Shown here: positions 31,962 through 32,999 of the stretch, piece after piece
Layout of the letters: each line of letters opens with the position of its first letter
Position numbering within the stretch: position 1 is the first letter of the stretch
Source of the DNA: Deltaproteobacteria bacterium
GTDB lineage: Bacteria; Desulfobacterota; GWC2-55-46; DRQE01
Direction of reading: 5' to 3'
Assembly: GCA_015492495.1 (NCBI GenBank)
Contig: WGEY01000091.1
Coordinates: forward strand, 1 to 32,999
DNA: 32,999 nt
Translations under genes and position numbers: made by a program
The notes under the pieces: model-generated
The model's database searches: none
What the model was told of the DNA's origin: nothing
What the model saw: the letters and a program-made list of their open reading frames with translations, nothing else

Positions 31962-32375
31962 TTACTTCTGCGGTTTCCTGAGCGCCGGAGCCGGCTTTAT
32001 GGTCATGAACATGTTCAGTACGAAGAAGACTATCGAGAGCCCTTCGACGAGCGAGAAGATATGCAGTACGCCGATTCCGCCGCCGAACCCCGCCACCAGC
32101 CAGCCTATGGCCATTCCGACCAGCCCTATGTTGGACGTCCACAGGTGGACCGTGGCGAGCCTGTCGCTCCACAGCGGGGTGCCGCTGAAGCGCGGCAGTA
32201 TGTGATAACCCACACCGTATATCATCATGCTCATCCAGCCGAGAAGGTTGAAGTGAGTGTGTATGGGCTTGTAGGGATACACCGGTCCGCTTGCGGTCAT
32301 GTATATGCCGATGAGCATGGCCAACACGAAGTAGACCATGGCGCATTTGAGAAACGCTACCGTTATCTTGCTCAT
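31962..32375 (-). CDS. short haem-copper oxidase subunit I-like membrane protein
   Basis: This 137-residue protein has four transmembrane helices. The segment KPIHTHFNLLGWMSMMIYGVGYHILPRF resembles helix II of CcoN/NorB-type oxidases, where a histidine ligates low-spin haem. Further histidines (GYHILP, TVHLW, GVLHIF) could bind a haem, but there is no copper-site motif and the protein is far too short for an oxidase. Such short proteins occur beside DUF1858 and ScdA_N genes and are suspected of nitric-oxide or redox roles. The start at 32375 has AGGAGCGCA upstream. Confidence 0.7.
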   Translation of the reverse strand: MSKITVAFLKCAMVYFVLAMLIGIYMTASGPVYPYKPIHTHFNLLGWMSMMIYGVGYHILPRFSGTPLWSDRLATVHLWTSNIGLVGMAIGWLVAGFGGGIGVLHIFSLVEGLSIVFFVLNMFMTIKPAPALRKPQK

Positions 32376-32461
32376 TGCGCTCCTGCACTCCTTAAGATAA
32401 AATCAGGTTATGGGTCGCCTACTGTGCTCGGCATGCGCCCGTGAGAAGGCTCTGGCACGAC

Positions 32462-32722
<261 letters not shown>

Positions 32723-32950
32723 TTAAACCGAGAGCACCTCTTTTACTTCAGGCACCTTCTCCTTGATCGCCCTCTCAACGCCCATGACGAGCGTTATCTG
32801 GGCGCTTGGGCATCCCGAGCATGCGCCCTGAAGCTGAACCTTCACGACCCCGTTCTCTTCGTCTACGTCCACGAGGGCCACGTCTCCGCCGTCAGCCTGG
32901 AGAGCGGGCCTGATACCGTCAAGAGCCTCTTCGACCTTTTCTCTTAGCAT
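32723..32950 (-). CDS. NifU C-terminal-domain (Nfu-type) Fe-S scaffold
   Basis: This 75-residue protein is a single NifU C-terminal domain. IRPALQADGGDVALVDVD leads to LQGACSGCPSAQITL with the cluster cysteines C44 and C47, then the usual GVERAIKEKVPEVKEV ending. Two copies assemble one [4Fe-4S] cluster and hand it to targets. AGGAGG precedes the ATG at 32950. It opens the minus-strand redox cluster that ends with mrp, another cluster carrier, so the set could build and deliver Fe-S centres. Confidence 0.93.
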   Translation of the reverse strand: MLREKVEEALDGIRPALQADGGDVALVDVDEENGVVKVQLQGACSGCPSAQITLVMGVERAIKEKVPEVKEVLSV

Positions 32951-32991
32951 CTTTTTCGTACCTCCTGGTAAAGTTTGAAATTAATCCATAC

Positions 32992-32997
32992 ATTATA
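32992..32997 (-). promoter_or_regulatory. -10 box of the promoter before the Nfu-type gene
   Basis: Read on the minus strand this is a perfect TATAAT, ~40 bases upstream of the ATG at 32950. The -35 box would lie beyond the window edge, so the promoter cannot be completed here. It would drive the Nfu-ferredoxin-oxidase-like-DUF1858-ScdA_N-Mrp genes. Confidence 0.5.
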
Positions 32998-32999
32998 GC

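Overview
The window is a gene-dense stretch of bacterial chromosome, moderately GC-rich by eye. It mostly carries housekeeping genes, separated by a few repeat-bearing gaps. Coding sequence favours AGG for arginine and ATA for isoleucine. The neighbourhood queA-tgt-yajC-secD-secF, a fused B12-radical-SAM/DUF2344 gene next to an RNase E/G gene, a sulfhydrogenase-type beta/gamma pair, a deoxyhypusine-synthase-like polyamine gene, and stand-alone DUF1858, ScdA_N-type and Mrp proteins suggest an anaerobic or facultative diderm of the Desulfobacterota/Nitrospirota type. That placement is inference; the window has no rRNA or other marker that fixes it. No tRNA, rRNA, CRISPR array, insertion sequence or prophage was recognised.

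Layout. 1-4.5 kb (+): the mutL 3' end, a Tat-exported phosphoesterase, miaA, a FlgT-like secreted protein with a DUF799-like lipoprotein, and a CDP-alcohol phosphatidyltransferase. 4.5-6.4 kb (-): an iron-sulfur/flavin electron-transfer pair behind a good sigma70-type promoter. 6.4-11.1 kb (+): two tandem B12-binding radical SAM genes, each preceded by a copy of a ~115 bp three-stem repeat. 11.1-20.2 kb (+): RNase G, dihaem cytochrome c, DUF2065, SpoIID-type protein, queA, tgt, yajC, secD, secF. 20.5-21.5 kb (-): a decaying or frame-switching locus with a lipoprotein/cytochrome c start, a TlpA-like thioredoxin domain in another frame and an outer-membrane-protein remnant. 21.7-24.2 kb (+): recJ and a soluble lytic transglycosylase. 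24.2-26.7 kb (+): a compact polyamine operon (DHS-like synthase, agmatinase, pyruvoyl arginine decarboxylase). 26.7-27.4 kb: repeats without a gene. 27.4-30.4 kb (+): methyltransferase, rimI, pyrK, pyrD. 30.4-33.0 kb (-): an iron-sulfur/redox cluster (Nfu-type scaffold, a 58-residue ferredoxin, haem-copper-oxidase-like membrane protein, DUF1858, ScdA_N-type protein, Mrp).

How genes work together. The polyamine operon encodes arginine -> agmatine -> putrescine -> (probably) homospermidine in three adjacent genes. queA and tgt are consecutive in queuosine tRNA modification. YajC, SecD and SecF form one translocon accessory complex. PyrK and PyrD form a type-1B dihydroorotate dehydrogenase. The last cluster looks like Fe-S assembly combined with redox or nitrosative-stress functions.

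The least explained parts are the repeated three-stem element before both radical SAM genes, the structured leaders before rng and queA, and the (AG)6-containing three-frame cytochrome/TlpA locus.
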